NCBI GenBank assembly: GCA_014238335.1
Contig: JABABI010000026.1
Coordinates: 22,840-86,839 of the forward strand
Direction: 5' to 3'
DNA: 64,000 nt
Origin: Fuerstiella sp.
GTDB taxonomy: Bacteria > Planctomycetota > Planctomycetia > Planctomycetales > Planctomycetaceae
The translations under genes and the position numbers were made by a program. The notes beneath the pieces are model-generated. The model was not told the DNA's origin. It was given only the letters and a program-made list of their open reading frames with translations, and made no database searches. Positions within the stretch are counted from its first letter, which is position 1; the number at the start of each line of letters is the position of its first letter. Shown here one piece after another: positions 47,240 to 57,854 of this stretch.

Positions 47240-48597
47240 ACCAACTCACTCAATGGTGCGCTGCGGTAGCTCAGGTCAAGTAATTCCATCGGATGCAGGA
47301 CGGCAACGGAGTGGCCAGCTTTCTTCAGCTGAGCCTGCAGTTGGAGCGAACATCCGGCATTGCCCGTGACAACAATATCCGGCCGGACTTTCAAGAGTTC
47401 GCTGACCTTGCGGCGGCCCAGACGATCCGCCATTTCCGGTTGAGTAAGGTTGTAACTGCCGGCGGCACCGCAGCAAAGTTCCGCCTCAGCAATTGACTGC
47501 AGCGTGATACCGGGAATCATCGACAGAAGCTTTCGCGGCTGTTCGCGAATTTGTTGAGCGTGTTGCAGGTGGCAGGCATCCTGATAAGCCACTACCGCGT
47601 TGATCGTCCCCATAGGTTCACGTGGTCCAAGATCGGCAAGAAACTCGGACACATCCTTCACTCGAGACACAAACGTTGTGGGATCGAGATCAGAGTCTGC
47701 GGCTATTTCCTGAACAATATGGGTGTAATCTTTTAGCATGGATCCGCAACCGGCGACGTTTACGATAATCGCGTCAAGGCTGTTGTCATCGCTGAAGACC
47801 CGCGCGTTCTGCCTGATCAAATCGATCGCCGGTTTTGACGCGCCACTGTGATAATGAATCGCACCACAGCAGGTCTGAGCCTGAGGAATAACCACGTCGC
47901 AGCCGTTTTCCTGCAGCACTCGAGCAGTCGCCCAGTGGGTCCGACGGAACATCGCGTCGGCCACGCAGCCCAGAAATAGTCCTACTGTTGCGCGACGTTT
48001 TCCTTTTGCAGGAAGGAACTCCGGCAGCGGCGGCAGCGGCTTTCCCAGTTTCGGCAGTTGCTCCTGCATGCGACGCAGGCGTTCGGGCAGCAGGCGAGTC
48101 AGCCCGGCAGACTGCGCCAATCGATCCAGCTTCAGCCGCTGCATCCAGCGCGCCGGAGCCAGGGCCCACGCCATTCGTGCTCTGTTGGGAAACAGGCCAT
48201 ACATGATCCAGCGATGAAACCAGTCCGGCCTGGGGGAAGTCGGCGGCGATGTTTCGACTGGCGTGGATCCCGCTGTAGATGTTTCATGCATTTCGACACG
48301 AAACGGTTCAATCAGCCTTCCATACTGAACTCCTGACGGGCAGGCCGTTTCACAACTGCGGCAGTCGAGACACAGGTCCAGGTGTCCCTTCACCTTATCG
48401 GTCAGATTTAGTCGTCCATCCACGACAGACCGCATCAGATAGATGCGCCCACGGGGGCTGTCGTTCTCGTCTCCGGTTTCGACATAGGTCGGGCAGGCGG
48501 ACGTGCAGAGTCCGCAGTGCACGCAATCCAGAAAACGTTCGTACGGAATTGTCTGTCCGATGCCAGACGCGTTGGGATTTGATTCAGCTTCCGACAT
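47236..48597 (-). CDS. glcF: Glycolate oxidase iron-sulfur subunit GlcF
   Basis: A 453-residue protein. Two ferredoxin-type clusters occur at the N-terminus: [12 protein letters not shown] (about 25-36) and [12 protein letters not shown] (about 76-87). Two CCG domains follow, with [10 protein letters not shown] and [10 protein letters not shown], which bind or shuttle electrons from the flavin subunits to quinone. This is the standard GlcF/LutA-type layout. It lies 29 bases after glcE and overlaps the HAD gene. GlcDEF oxidises glycolate to glyoxylate. Confidence 0.95.
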   Translation of the reverse strand: MSEAESNPNASGIGQTIPYERFLDCVHCGLCTSACPTYVETGDENDSPRGRIYLMRSVVDGRLNLTDKVKGHLDLCLDCRSCETACPSGVQYGRLIEPFRVEMHETSTAGSTPVETSPPTSPRPDWFHRWIMYGLFPNRARMAWALAPARWMQRLKLDRLAQSAGLTRLLPERLRRMQEQLPKLGKPLPPLPEFLPAKGKRRATVGLFLGCVADAMFRRTHWATARVLQENGCDVVIPQAQTCCGAIHYHSGASKPAIDLIRQNARVFSDDNSLDAIIVNVAGCGSMLKDYTHIVQEIAADSDLDPTTFVSRVKDVSEFLADLGPREPMGTINAVVAYQDACHLQHAQQIREQPRKLLSMIPGITLQSIAEAELCCGAAGSYNLTQPEMADRLGRRKVSELLKVRPDIVVTGNAGCSLQLQAQLKKAGHSVAVLHPMELLDLSYRSAPLSELV

Positions 48598-48626
48598 GTG
48601 GTGGTAACAACACTTCCAATTTTAAC

Positions 48627-49781
48627 TTACGTTGCAAAAACAGAGTGTGGGTCAAACGTGCTTCGAAGCCGAACCGACAGCCCATCCGTACTCTTTGCAG
48701 GGTGATCGACAGACCATTCCGACACGCTCCCGCCATGACGAGACACGATTTCCTCGCAAATCGGCCGCACACGTCCGTCGCCATTTTCCTTCTTGACAAA
48801 CAGAATACCGTTGCCCGCGTGCCCCTGAGAAGAGTATCCCGTGGCGGCCAGTTCCGCAGCAACCGCGACCAGGCTTGACGGAATTGTACGAATTCGAATG
48901 GAATCGTCCTGCCAGTTGTATCCGGCGCTGTGACAATGCTGATTAACAGACGCTGCTGCTGTTGAGTCATCAGGATCAAACTGCTCGCCACCGGCACAGT
49001 CGTTCCGCAGTTCCTCAATCTGCCAGAGACAGGCTGCCTTCGTACCTTCCACGCCGATGTGCAGCGCGTGCGGAAAGTGTCTACCAACTGTACCCGGGTT
49101 ATCGACCTGCGGCTGCACTGGTGCCTCAGAAGCGAACTCGAAGTCCAGCAGCAGCGGACTGGCAGCAGAAACGTTCAATCTGCCCAGTGAATCTTCAAAG
49201 GCTGCCGAGCCATCGAACCGAAAACATCGCAGCATCGAATATTCCGGCAACGGCTTTAACTTGAAGGTCACCTGAGTCAGGACTCCCAGCGAACCGCGCG
49301 AGCCGACCATCAGGCGGCACAGATCATACCCAGCGACATTCTTGACGACGCGCCCGCCCGCATGAAATATTCGGCCCTGGCCATCGACTGCTTCGATCCC
49401 GATTACGTAGTCACGCAGAGTGCCGTAACCGTACTGTCTCGGCCCGGCGATGTCGCCTGCCACCAGGGCTCCCACTGAGATCGAACGATCGAATTCGTCT
49501 ATCGGAAGCTGTTGTTTTTCCTCTGCAAGAATCCTGGTCAGCTCAGAAACAGCCATGCCCGACTGCACCGTCACAGTCATGTCTCGTGCCGGGTAATCAA
49601 CAACCGAATTCATCTTCTGAAGGTCAACACGCCTGACTGCAGCGGAAGAAGATTCCCTGCCTGAACAGGAAACTCGACTGGTGGTGAATTGACCTTCTCC
49701 GGCAGTTTCCGCGCGCAACAGTCGGGACACTTCCTCAGTGGAAGCAGGCATCAGCACCTGTTCAGAATAAACGTCATTCAT
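48627..49781 (-). CDS. glcE: Glycolate oxidase FAD-binding subunit GlcE
   Basis: A 384-residue protein with an FAD_binding_4 fold: VVDYPARDMTVTVQSGMAVS early, SVGALVAGDIAGPRQYGYGT in the middle, and GGRVVKNVAGYDLCRLMVGS, a characteristic GlcE segment. It is shorter than GlcD and lacks its C-terminal cap, as expected. It lies 91 bases after glcD and 29 before glcF, the order D-E-F. Confidence 0.93.
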   Translation of the reverse strand: MNDVYSEQVLMPASTEEVSRLLRAETAGEGQFTTSRVSCSGRESSSAAVRRVDLQKMNSVVDYPARDMTVTVQSGMAVSELTRILAEEKQQLPIDEFDRSISVGALVAGDIAGPRQYGYGTLRDYVIGIEAVDGQGRIFHAGGRVVKNVAGYDLCRLMVGSRGSLGVLTQVTFKLKPLPEYSMLRCFRFDGSAAFEDSLGRLNVSAASPLLLDFEFASEAPVQPQVDNPGTVGRHFPHALHIGVEGTKAACLWQIEELRNDCAGGEQFDPDDSTAAASVNQHCHSAGYNWQDDSIRIRTIPSSLVAVAAELAATGYSSQGHAGNGILFVKKENGDGRVRPICEEIVSRHGGSVSEWSVDHPAKSTDGLSVRLRSTFDPHSVFAT

Positions 49782-49872
49782 CAGTCGCCAGTCGTCTCAT
49801 TTAACAAACTCGGCGGCGGCAACGCGCCGCAACGCCCCGCCCACCACGCCACTGCCTGCCGGGGCCTCCCGG

Positions 49873-51345
49873 CTACATGGCTGCTTTTCGTCCTGGGTGA
49901 TTTTTTTCGATGTATTCCATGCCGCATGCGCCGGCCGTTGGCAGAAGCTTTCCGGGACTGCAGCGTCCGTCCGGGTTGAACGCCTTGCGAACGTCTTCCA
50001 TCACCGCCAGATCGATGTCCGTGAACAGCCGATTCATGAAACTAATTTTCTCAACGCCGATGCCGTGTTCGCCCGTCACGCTGCCACCAAGATCAATGCA
50101 TTTTCCAAGAATCTCATCGCTGGCCAGCATCACCCGCTTCACCTGTTCAGCATTTCGTTCATCAAACAAGAGGATGGGATGCAAATTACCGTCGCCCGCG
50201 TGAAACACGTTCACGATACGAATGTTGTGTCTTTCGCTGACTTCTGCGATGAAACGAAGAATCTCGGGCACTTTGGTCCGTGGAACGACACCATCCTGAG
50301 TGCAGTAACTTGGACTCAGGCGGCCGATCGCACCAAATGCCTGTTTGCGGCACTTCCACAGCAACGCCCGTTCTTCCTCGGTTTGTGACAACCGCACCTC
50401 GCGTGCGCCGGAATCTTTGCACAGCGTTGTAATTGTTTCGGCTTCGGCGTCCACGGCTACTTCCAGTCCATCCACTTCAATCAGCAGCACAGCTTCCGCG
50501 TCCAGTGGGAACCCGAAATGGAACGCTTCCTCCAATGCACCAACAATACCCCTGTCCATCATTTCCAGAGCCGCCGGCACAATTCCTGCGCCGATTATAT
50601 TGCTGATGGCCTGCGTCGTATCATCCACCGAATCAAAAATCGCCAGCATTGTACGGTAGGCGGCCGGATTCCGAGTGATCCTGACCCACACTTTGGTCAC
50701 GACGCCAAACGTCCCTTCGCTGCCGACAAAAAGACCAGACAGATCGAATCCATTGCCTCTGCCGCACGGACCCCCAATTTGAATCAGTTCACCCTGCGGT
50801 GAGACGAATTCCACGCCGATTACATGATTGACCGTGACTCCGTACTTCAGTGTGTGAGGTCCGCCGCTGTTTGTGGCAACGTTTCCGCCGATAGTGCACG
50901 CCCCCTGACTGGACGGGTCCGGAGCATAGTGGAATCCCGTTCCAGCAAGAGCCCGAGTCAGGTTAACGTTGACAACGCCAGGCTCAACAACCGCATATCG
51001 GTCACGCAGATTAATGTCCACGATCTGACGCATCTTTGTCAGTGCGATCATGACTCCGCCACCAACGGGGAGGCATCCGCCAGCAAGACTGGTCCCGGCA
51101 CCGCGCGGCACAAACGGAACGTTGTGTTTCTCGCAGGCCCTGACTATTGCGACCACTTCGTCTGCGTTCTCGGGAAAAACAACGACATCCGGGACGCTTT
51201 TTTCAACGACATACCCATCGCACTCATAGACGAGCAGTTCGTCCTTCGAATCCAGCAGTCGCGCACATCCTACGACTGCGGCCAGTTCCCTGAGAAACTC
51301 TGCTGTGATGACGCAATTGATAATGGCTGTCGCTGTAGACGTCAT
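49873..51345 (-). CDS. glcD: Glycolate oxidase catalytic flavoprotein GlcD
   Basis: A 490-residue protein from the ATG at 51345; the open frame to 51414 is not needed. It has an FAD-binding PCMH fold: FPENADEVVAIVRACEKHNV then PRGAGTSLAGGC, and LKYGVTVNHVIGVEFV. The FAD-linked oxidase C-terminal domain has FHAGDGNLHP and SVTGEHGIGVEK, ending in FNPDGRCSPGKLLP. The chain length is standard for GlcD. It is the first gene of glcD-glcE-glcF-HAD. Confidence 0.95.
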   Translation of the reverse strand: MTSTATAIINCVITAEFLRELAAVVGCARLLDSKDELLVYECDGYVVEKSVPDVVVFPENADEVVAIVRACEKHNVPFVPRGAGTSLAGGCLPVGGGVMIALTKMRQIVDINLRDRYAVVEPGVVNVNLTRALAGTGFHYAPDPSSQGACTIGGNVATNSGGPHTLKYGVTVNHVIGVEFVSPQGELIQIGGPCGRGNGFDLSGLFVGSEGTFGVVTKVWVRITRNPAAYRTMLAIFDSVDDTTQAISNIIGAGIVPAALEMMDRGIVGALEEAFHFGFPLDAEAVLLIEVDGLEVAVDAEAETITTLCKDSGAREVRLSQTEEERALLWKCRKQAFGAIGRLSPSYCTQDGVVPRTKVPEILRFIAEVSERHNIRIVNVFHAGDGNLHPILLFDERNAEQVKRVMLASDEILGKCIDLGGSVTGEHGIGVEKISFMNRLFTDIDLAVMEDVRKAFNPDGRCSPGKLLPTAGACGMEYIEKNHPGRKAAM

Positions 51346-51457
51346 GTGTGTCTTCGCGGACTGAAATACAGAAAATTGGTCGAGCAATCCATGAGCGGCA
51401 ACGAAACAGGCCATTGGTCGTCGCGGGCCGCATCATTCCGTCAACCGGTTCCTCCCA

Positions 51458-51955
51458 TCAATAACTGAATCCATTCTTCCTCACGTGAACGAATGGATCA
51501 AAGTCCGACGCATCCTGATGGGCCGTTGCATCGTTTATGGCAACCAGGTAGATAATGTGATCACCTGCATCCATTCGCGATAGAATGCTGCCTTCCATGG
51601 ACGCCATCGCTGCTTTCAGCAATGGCAGGCCGTTGTTCCCTGCGATCGTTTCAAGACCGTCGAATGCGTCGGCATCGGGCTCAAAGCCCTTACCAAAGTG
51701 CTTGAACAGAATCCCGTCACCAGTGGCCAATTGATTGATGGTGACGGGACACCCGTCAGAAAGCCAGTCGTTCAAATAACGTGACTTGTTCACGGCAACA
51801 GTCACCTGCGGAGGTTCAAAAGAAGCTTGCTGAATCCAACTGGCCAGCAGACCGCTGCTCTGTCTGGCACCATCCCCGGCAACCAAAATGAATACTCCAC
51901 TAGGCACTCGGCCGAGTATGGGGGCGATGCTGTCTTTTGTTTCCTGATCGATCAT
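51458..51955 (-). CDS. Flavin reductase-like protein
   Basis: A 165-residue protein with the flavin-reductase-like split beta-barrel: GRVPSGVFILVA near the N-terminus, then QASFEPPQVTVAVNKSRY, and FDPFVHVRKNGFSY at the end. The family binds FMN and often supplies reduced flavin to monooxygenases or acts on its own. No two-component monooxygenase is adjacent. It lies 112 bases upstream of glcD on the same strand and could share its transcript. Confidence 0.85.
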   Translation of the reverse strand: MIDQETKDSIAPILGRVPSGVFILVAGDGARQSSGLLASWIQQASFEPPQVTVAVNKSRYLNDWLSDGCPVTINQLATGDGILFKHFGKGFEPDADAFDGLETIAGNNGLPLLKAAMASMEGSILSRMDAGDHIIYLVAINDATAHQDASDFDPFVHVRKNGFSY

Positions 51956-52179
51956 ATGAGGATGTACCGTTGGGGCGACAAATTCATCGAACTGAACAAC
52001 TTCCGATCATAGCCAGCTAACATGAAGGACGGAATGCAGCGGCCATCCGATCGAGACAAATCGCAAATCAGCACAATATTCTGGCAGCACTTGCCCGCAA
52101 TCAGACTGGAACGGCTTCAGCACGAGATCTGTGTCCGCTACAATAAGGACGGCCGTCACGGCGGAGCAGCCAGCGTGAC

Positions 52180-52208
52180 CAGTTTTGCCCGCTAATTAGG
52201 CAAAACTG
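52180..52208. promoter_or_regulatory. 10-bp inverted repeat before the activator gene
   Basis: CAGTTTTGCC (52180-52189) is matched exactly by GGCAAAACTG (52199-52208) across the 9-base spacer CGCTAATTA. It ends 74 bases before the activator start. No T-run follows on either strand, so an operator or attenuator fits better than a terminator. A second inverted pair, GTCACG...CGTGAC, lies just upstream (near 52155-52179). The rest of 51956-52282 shows no gene. Confidence 0.55.
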
Positions 52209-52282
52209 CGCATCGCGGCTGTTCTTTTGCACAAACATTACAGAGATATGGGGCAAATCCCTACAATCGTAGCGAGTTTTCG

Positions 52283-53320
52283 ATGTCTAACAGTGATGGA
52301 ATGAACGGAATCATTGGTCAGAGCCCTCCGATGTTGGAGGTGTATCGTGTCACTCGAAAAGTGGCTCCCACGTCCGCCACGGTGCTGCTGACCGGAGAAA
52401 CAGGAACGGGTAAAGAACTAGTGGCGCGTGCGCTGCACGAATTGAGTTCCCGGTCCACAGGTCCATTTGTTCGAGTCAACTGTGGAGCCCTGTCCGAAAG
52501 TCTGCTGGAGAGTGAACTGTTCGGCCACGTGAAAGGAGCGTTCACGAGTGCTCATGAGACTCGTACCGGGCGATTCGAGGCGGCGCATGGCGGAACTGTT
52601 TTTCTGGACGAGATTAATTCCGTCAGCTACCAGCTGCAGGTCAAACTGCTGCGCGTGCTGCAGGAGCAGGAATTTGAACGCGTTGGCGACACGAGAACAA
52701 TTCGTGTCGATTGTCGCATGATTGCCGCGACAAACGTTGACCTCATGGACGAGATCGAAGGAGGTCGATTTCGTGACGACCTGTATTATCGCCTGAATGT
52801 TATTCCGATCTATTTGCCAGCGCTGCGCGAACGTCCGGACGACATACCGGCATTGGTCAAGTTCTTTATGGCGCGGTACGTGGACCAGAACAATCTCTCC
52901 ATCACCCGAATCACGACCGCCGCATTGAGTTTCTTAACCGAGTATGACTGGCCGGGTAATGTTCGCGAACTGCAGAACTACATCGAACGGGCGCTCGTTC
53001 TGTCGTCATCCGACGAACTGGACGTGGAAGATCTGCCACAGCACGTTCGCGGCCTGGCGCCACTACGAATCGGTCGACGGGATGTCAACAATATCGATAC
53101 GTTGTGTACCTCACTGGTGAGTTTGGGAATCTCGGAGGTCGACAGTGAATCGAACGAGATCTACGGCGCCGTTGTCAGTCGTGTCGAAAGGGAGGTCATC
53201 CTGCAGGTTCTGCGGCAGTGTCAGGGAGTGCAGACTCGCACTGCGACCCGGCTGGGAATCAACCGAAATACACTGCACAAGAAGATCGAGGAACACTCAC
53301 TGCAGGATGATGCTCGCTAG
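52283..53320 (+). CDS. Sigma-54-type AAA+ transcriptional activator, no receiver domain
   Basis: A 345-residue protein that starts almost directly at the AAA+ domain: GETGTGKE (Walker A, about 38-45), the L1 loop GAFTSA (85-90), and GGTVFLDEI (Walker B). The R-finger region and the conserved [20 protein letters not shown] follow. The C-terminus has a Fis-type helix-turn-helix ([19 protein letters not shown]). The L1 loop is normally GAFTGA; Ser replaces the second Gly, which may change sigma-54 contact. With no N-terminal sensor, activity would be controlled by expression or by a partner. It converges with the kinase gene with overlapping stops. Confidence 0.92.
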   Translation: MSNSDGMNGIIGQSPPMLEVYRVTRKVAPTSATVLLTGETGTGKELVARALHELSSRSTGPFVRVNCGALSESLLESELFGHVKGAFTSAHETRTGRFEAAHGGTVFLDEINSVSYQLQVKLLRVLQEQEFERVGDTRTIRVDCRMIAATNVDLMDEIEGGRFRDDLYYRLNVIPIYLPALRERPDDIPALVKFFMARYVDQNNLSITRITTAALSFLTEYDWPGNVRELQNYIERALVLSSSDELDVEDLPQHVRGLAPLRIGRRDVNNIDTLCTSLVSLGISEVDSESNEIYGAVVSRVEREVILQVLRQCQGVQTRTATRLGINRNTLHKKIEEHSLQDDAR

Positions 53321-55131
53321 AGTTTTATGGATTTTTTCTGCTGGCGGTAATACTTGAGGCCTGGCAGAAAGAATGTCAGGCCGGACACGATGCCGAATAG
53401 TGAGAGGCTGAAGTTCGGCGTGCCCTGACGTTGCATGGCCGCCATCACGATGGATGTGGTAAATAACGCCACGGCGTGGATGTAAAACCGCCCGGACAGC
53501 ATCCCGGCTTTAGCAAGGAAGACAATTCCTGCGATGCAGCCCAGGACTGGTGAAAACGTCAGCACGGGCTCATTCATCACAGATTCGACCGCAAATAACA
53601 TGGACGAGGCGACCATGCTGCCGCCCCAGACATGAGCGATTTGTCGTTCGATGGATGTAATTGGGCCGGACCTGCTACGCAGGTTCCAGAAAACAGTGGC
53701 CCACAAACCCAAACCAATGACCCAGAGTCCGACGTACGGCATCCGTGACGTGACGCCGGCAATCTGACACGCATTTGTCAGCAGGCACAGCAGCAGCACC
53801 ACCATACTGTGCAGCATCCACAGAAGTCCCCAGTTCCGCAGTATTGTGACGTGGTGTGATTCACGAAATAATCGAGAGACCACGTTCATAACCGTGGACC
53901 GACGAGCACTGACCGGTGCCTTGTCCAACCACGCCGTCAGATCATCAGCCAGTGCACTGGCCGTCGAATATCTCAGGTCGCGAGGTTTCTGCAGACATTT
54001 CAGGACGACCATCTCCAGATCAGTGTCAACCTTCGAGTTCAGCACGCGAATGGCAGGCGGGTCCTGTTCCATAACCATCAGTAGTGTGTCGAATGGCGAT
54101 GCCGCCTGAAATGGTGGCCGGCCGGTCAGCATCGCAAACAGAATAGCACCCAGGCTATAGATGTCAGAAGTAACATCGATTGCTTCGGTTTGCCCAGCCG
54201 CCTGTTCCGGCGACATCCACGACGGCGTGCCCAGAATCGCTCCACTCTGAGTGAGATTCGTTTCATTACTGCCGCCCGCAATCAACAGTGAATCGTCTGG
54301 CGTGGGCACACGCTTGGCCAGTCCGAAGTCCGTGACAAAAGGTTCCCCCGCTTTGGAAATAAGAATGTTGGACGGTTTGAGGTCTCTGTGAAGAACACCG
54401 GCCTGGTGAGCAGAGTCGATGGCTCTGACGACAGGAAGCAGCAGGCGCACGGCCTCTTCGGCGGTCATTGGCCCATCGGCCAGCCACATGGACAACGTCG
54501 TGCCCTTAATAAACTGCATGCTGAACCACGGTTGTCCGTCATGCTCACCGACTTCATACACGGGCACGATGTTCGGATGGCTGAGCCGTGCTGCCGCCAG
54601 TGCTTCGGCGCGCAGACGGGCGAGGTCCTGGGACGCGGCGAACGCAGCGTTGGGGATCATTTTGAGTGCGACCGTGCGGTTGAGTGACTGCTGATAGGCG
54701 CGGTACACGACCCCCATCCCGCCACGGCCAATTTCCTCACGGAGTTCGTATTCGCCGATTCTGGAACCCACGGGCGACATGGATACCGTCGCTACCACGT
54801 CGTGCATTGTCTTGGTCGCGATGATCTGGCTTAACTCATCAGACTGTAGCAGCGCCACATCTGCTGCGATCATCGCCGTCGCGTACAGTTCCCGGATGTC
54901 GGATTCAAGGTCCGGATTGTCGCGAACGGCCTTGTCCAGCAACTCTGCCGAAGAGCCGCTCTGTGAATCATTAATCAAGCCGTCCAGCACTTCTGCGAGT
55001 CGTTCGTCGCGAACACAGACTTCGTCGTGTTCATCGCCTGAAGTTTTCGTTGGAGAAGTCATCCGGTCGCCAATAGAAAACAAAGCTCCCGTGGCTGCGG
55101 TATCCGGCACGAGCACTGCTGCAGGCAGCAT
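53317..55131 (-). CDS. Ser/Thr protein kinase with C-terminal membrane segments
   Basis: A 604-residue protein from the ATG at 55131; an ATG at 55062 is possible and neither has a clear Shine-Dalgarno. An N-terminal helical region (about 30-120) precedes the Hanks-type kinase domain: [16 protein letters not shown], the catalytic loop [17 protein letters not shown], the activation segment with [10 protein letters not shown], and [15 protein letters not shown]. The C-terminal third has several hydrophobic segments, giving a membrane-tethered kinase. Targets are unknown. It converges with the activator gene, sharing 4 bases at the stops. Many such kinases occur in planctomycetes. Confidence 0.94.
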   Translation of the reverse strand: MLPAAVLVPDTAATGALFSIGDRMTSPTKTSGDEHDEVCVRDERLAEVLDGLINDSQSGSSAELLDKAVRDNPDLESDIRELYATAMIAADVALLQSDELSQIIATKTMHDVVATVSMSPVGSRIGEYELREEIGRGGMGVVYRAYQQSLNRTVALKMIPNAAFAASQDLARLRAEALAAARLSHPNIVPVYEVGEHDGQPWFSMQFIKGTTLSMWLADGPMTAEEAVRLLLPVVRAIDSAHQAGVLHRDLKPSNILISKAGEPFVTDFGLAKRVPTPDDSLLIAGGSNETNLTQSGAILGTPSWMSPEQAAGQTEAIDVTSDIYSLGAILFAMLTGRPPFQAASPFDTLLMVMEQDPPAIRVLNSKVDTDLEMVVLKCLQKPRDLRYSTASALADDLTAWLDKAPVSARRSTVMNVVSRLFRESHHVTILRNWGLLWMLHSMVVLLLCLLTNACQIAGVTSRMPYVGLWVIGLGLWATVFWNLRSRSGPITSIERQIAHVWGGSMVASSMLFAVESVMNEPVLTFSPVLGCIAGIVFLAKAGMLSGRFYIHAVALFTTSIVMAAMQRQGTPNFSLSLFGIVSGLTFFLPGLKYYRQQKKSIKL

Positions 55132-55146
55132 GGGGCACTCAATATA

Positions 55147-55743
55147 TTACGCCGAAAATCCGTTCAGATAGGGCACGGTTGCCATATGTTCTTTGACAGC
55201 ACATCCAGCGCTCAAAAGTTGCCCCAGATAATCCCATTCGCCCGTTACCAGAGCCTCACGAGCACTGGACGGCAAGTCCACGGAAATGCTCAGTTCGCCC
55301 GCAGTCGCAGTCAGAGTCTCAAGACACACCATGACTTCCAGCGTTGGATCCGCTCCGATGGAGGCTGCCAGTTTGTCCAGGTCATCGCGAGAGGCCGTGA
55401 CCGCAGCCACACCCAGCGAACAGCAGTTGCCGAAGAAAATTTCTGCAAACGATTCCGCGATCACTGCGTTAATTCCCCACCGCATCAGCGACTGCGGTGC
55501 ATGCTCGCGGGACGACCCGCAGCCAAAGTTGCGACCGGCGACCAGCACACTGGCCCCGCTGAATTCCGCCCGGTTAAACGGGTGCATGGGATCCTGCTGT
55601 CGATCGTCTTCAAAAGCATGATCACCCAGCCCGTCGAACGTCACACATCGCAGGTAGCGAGCGGGAATAATGCGGTCGGTGTCTATGTCGTCCAGCATCA
55701 GAGGAATGACGGTTCCACTCACGGATTTGATTTCGTTTGTCAT
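55147..55743 (-). CDS. leuD: 3-isopropylmalate dehydratase small subunit
   Basis: A 198-residue protein, standard for LeuD. The N-terminal [19 protein letters not shown] and the [15 protein letters not shown] motif are diagnostic of the aconitase-fold swivelling domain. It acts with LeuC to isomerise 2-isopropylmalate to 3-isopropylmalate in leucine synthesis. It starts 109 bases after the leuC stop on the minus strand. Confidence 0.95.
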   Translation of the reverse strand: MTNEIKSVSGTVIPLMLDDIDTDRIIPARYLRCVTFDGLGDHAFEDDRQQDPMHPFNRAEFSGASVLVAGRNFGCGSSREHAPQSLMRWGINAVIAESFAEIFFGNCCSLGVAAVTASRDDLDKLAASIGADPTLEVMVCLETLTATAGELSISVDLPSSAREALVTGEWDYLGQLLSAGCAVKEHMATVPYLNGFSA

Positions 55744-55851
55744 CGTTATGTTCTTTCAGACGCTGGCAAGGTGCGCTTCGTTGTGCCTTCAATGCGATCG
55801 GCTGCAGCAGTGTTGACGTGTTGAACCGTTTCTCACGGAACTGACGACCAC

Positions 55852-57270
55852 CTACACGGTGGCCCCGGCAAATTCGCGGATATCTGCGACTCGTCCTTCT
55901 ATCGCTGCAGCCGCTACCATCGCGGGACTCATCAGCAGCGTGCGACCGGTGGGGCTGCCCTGACGGCCCTTGAAATTTCGATTGCTGGACGATGCACACA
56001 CTTCACGTCCCTGAAGTTTGTCCGGATTCATGGCCAGACACATGCTGCAACCGGCTTCACGCCACTCAAAACCGGCGGCTTCGAAGACTTCGTGTAGTCC
56101 TTCCTGCATCGCCTGTTCGCGCACCAGCTGTGACCCTGGCACCACAATGGCCTTAACGCTGTCGGCAACCTTGTGTCCCGCAACAATTCGTGCCGCTTCG
56201 CGCAGATCCGACATTCGTGAATTGGTACAGGACCCGATGAACGCAACGTCAATCGGTGTCCCTTTGACCGGCTCACCTTCAGCGAGCCCCATAAAGTTCA
56301 AGGCCTCTTTGATCAACGTCTGCTCTCCGGCGACACAGTCTGCCACCTTTGGTAACGGCTGACTGACGCCGACAGATTGCGCTGGCGTGATGCCCCAGGT
56401 TACGGTGGGTTCGATATCGGCGGCGTTGTAGACAACTTCGTCGTCGAATTCAGCCTCGTTGCGCGACGCTAGAGTCAACCACCAGGCGGCGGCTCGTTCG
56501 AATTCGTCTCCTGTCGGAACAGACGGGCGACCACGCAGGTACTCAACCGTCTTTTGATCCGGATTGATATAACCACAACGAGCACCACCTTCGATGCTCA
56601 TGTTGCAGACGGTCATTCGCTCTTCCATGGACATTGCGCCGATGGTAGTTCCGGCATACTCGTAGGCATAGCCGACTCCACCCTGCACACCAAGCTGCTG
56701 GATGATATACAGAATCACGTCCTTCGCATAGACGCCCGGTGCCAGGTCACCGTTCACGACCACGCGCCGCACTTTCGGGCGGGCCAGAAACATCGTCTGA
56801 GTCGCCAGTACCTGCGCCACATTGCTGGTGCCGATCCCGATCGCGATACTGCCGAAGGCTCCGTGAGTGCTTGTGTGACTGTCGCCGCACACGATGGTCA
56901 TGCCCGGTTGCGTGAGTCCCTGCTCCGGTCCAACGACGTGCACGATTCCCTGGCGACCATCTTTCAGGTCCAGCAAAGTCACTCCAAACTCGTCACAATT
57001 CCGCTCGATGGCAGACATCATCTTTTCTGCCAGGCCATCCTGGAACGGTCGAGACTGATCGGATGTGGGAACGATGTGATCGACAGTGGCTACGGTTTGA
57101 TCCGGGCAGGCCACCTTCAGGTCGCGGTCTCGCAGAATTTCGAAGGCCTGCGGGCTGGTCACTTCATGAATCAGGTGAAGTCCGATGAACAGCTGTGTCT
57201 GGTCGTTCGGCAGAGTGCGAACGTCGTGCAGGTCCCATACTTTGTTGAACAGGTTTCGTCGATCAGACAT
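55852..57270 (-). CDS. leuC: 3-isopropylmalate dehydratase large subunit
   Basis: A 472-residue protein, the standard LeuC length. The 4Fe-4S ligands are at FIGSCTNSR and [10 protein letters not shown]. Other family segments are [19 protein letters not shown]-like [10 protein letters not shown], and the N-terminal [10 protein letters not shown]. It is upstream of leuD on the same strand. Together they form the isopropylmalate isomerase heterodimer. No other leu genes are in the window. Confidence 0.96.
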   Translation of the reverse strand: MSDRRNLFNKVWDLHDVRTLPNDQTQLFIGLHLIHEVTSPQAFEILRDRDLKVACPDQTVATVDHIVPTSDQSRPFQDGLAEKMMSAIERNCDEFGVTLLDLKDGRQGIVHVVGPEQGLTQPGMTIVCGDSHTSTHGAFGSIAIGIGTSNVAQVLATQTMFLARPKVRRVVVNGDLAPGVYAKDVILYIIQQLGVQGGVGYAYEYAGTTIGAMSMEERMTVCNMSIEGGARCGYINPDQKTVEYLRGRPSVPTGDEFERAAAWWLTLASRNEAEFDDEVVYNAADIEPTVTWGITPAQSVGVSQPLPKVADCVAGEQTLIKEALNFMGLAEGEPVKGTPIDVAFIGSCTNSRMSDLREAARIVAGHKVADSVKAIVVPGSQLVREQAMQEGLHEVFEAAGFEWREAGCSMCLAMNPDKLQGREVCASSSNRNFKGRQGSPTGRTLLMSPAMVAAAAIEGRVADIREFAGATV

Positions 57271-57854
57271 GAAGAAGTTCGCCAGAGCTCATGAGAGATA
57301 GGTTGTCGTCACATGACCGACGACACGTGCCGCCAGTCTTTGGTTCGGCAGTATAACGACGCTGATTGCCATTGGGACTGGTTGTCAGACGAACGTGTGC
57401 TGAAATCCGAAGATCGAATTCGCCGAGTTCCATTCGCCTGGAATCACACTCTAAACGCAATGCCCTGTACCCACTGTTTTGTCGGTGAATCTGCCTGCAG
57501 GTCTTACCGTGTAAGTCCACGTCGGCAGAACAGACATGACCGGGCAGCACCGTCTGAGGGCGACGGGGGCGGAAAACCGCCAAAACGGTTGACAAAACGC
57601 CTCCGAACCTGGAATGGCACTCGGGATGTTCTTGACGAGCCGTTTTTGCGAGTTTACACTTATTAGGGTCCGTGTGATCGTAAAGGCTTTCTGTGACGGG
57701 TATTCCGCCAATCACTCAACGACCAAAGTGCTCGGATTCAAGAAGACGATAATCTACGTATGAGGTGATGGTCTTCTGTCGCCTGACTTCCTCCCCCCCA
57801 CGATAATTCCCACCACCACGATTGCTTTCTCAATCGGTATCCACGAGGTGCCAG
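57271..57854. other. Intergenic stretch between leuC and DUF1501
   Basis: About 580 bases. It contains promoters for the divergent leuC (minus) and DUF1501 (plus) genes. A small GGCGG-AAAA-CCGCC hairpin (near 57569) is present without a T-run. Short frames (for example 57313-57666) are not protein-like. No leucine leader peptide was found. Confidence 0.45.

Noticed and set aside
52084..52096. TGGC-N5-TTGC resembling a sigma-54 promoter before the activator gene
   Set aside because: The spacing is two bases shorter than the -24/-12 consensus and no second element supports it.
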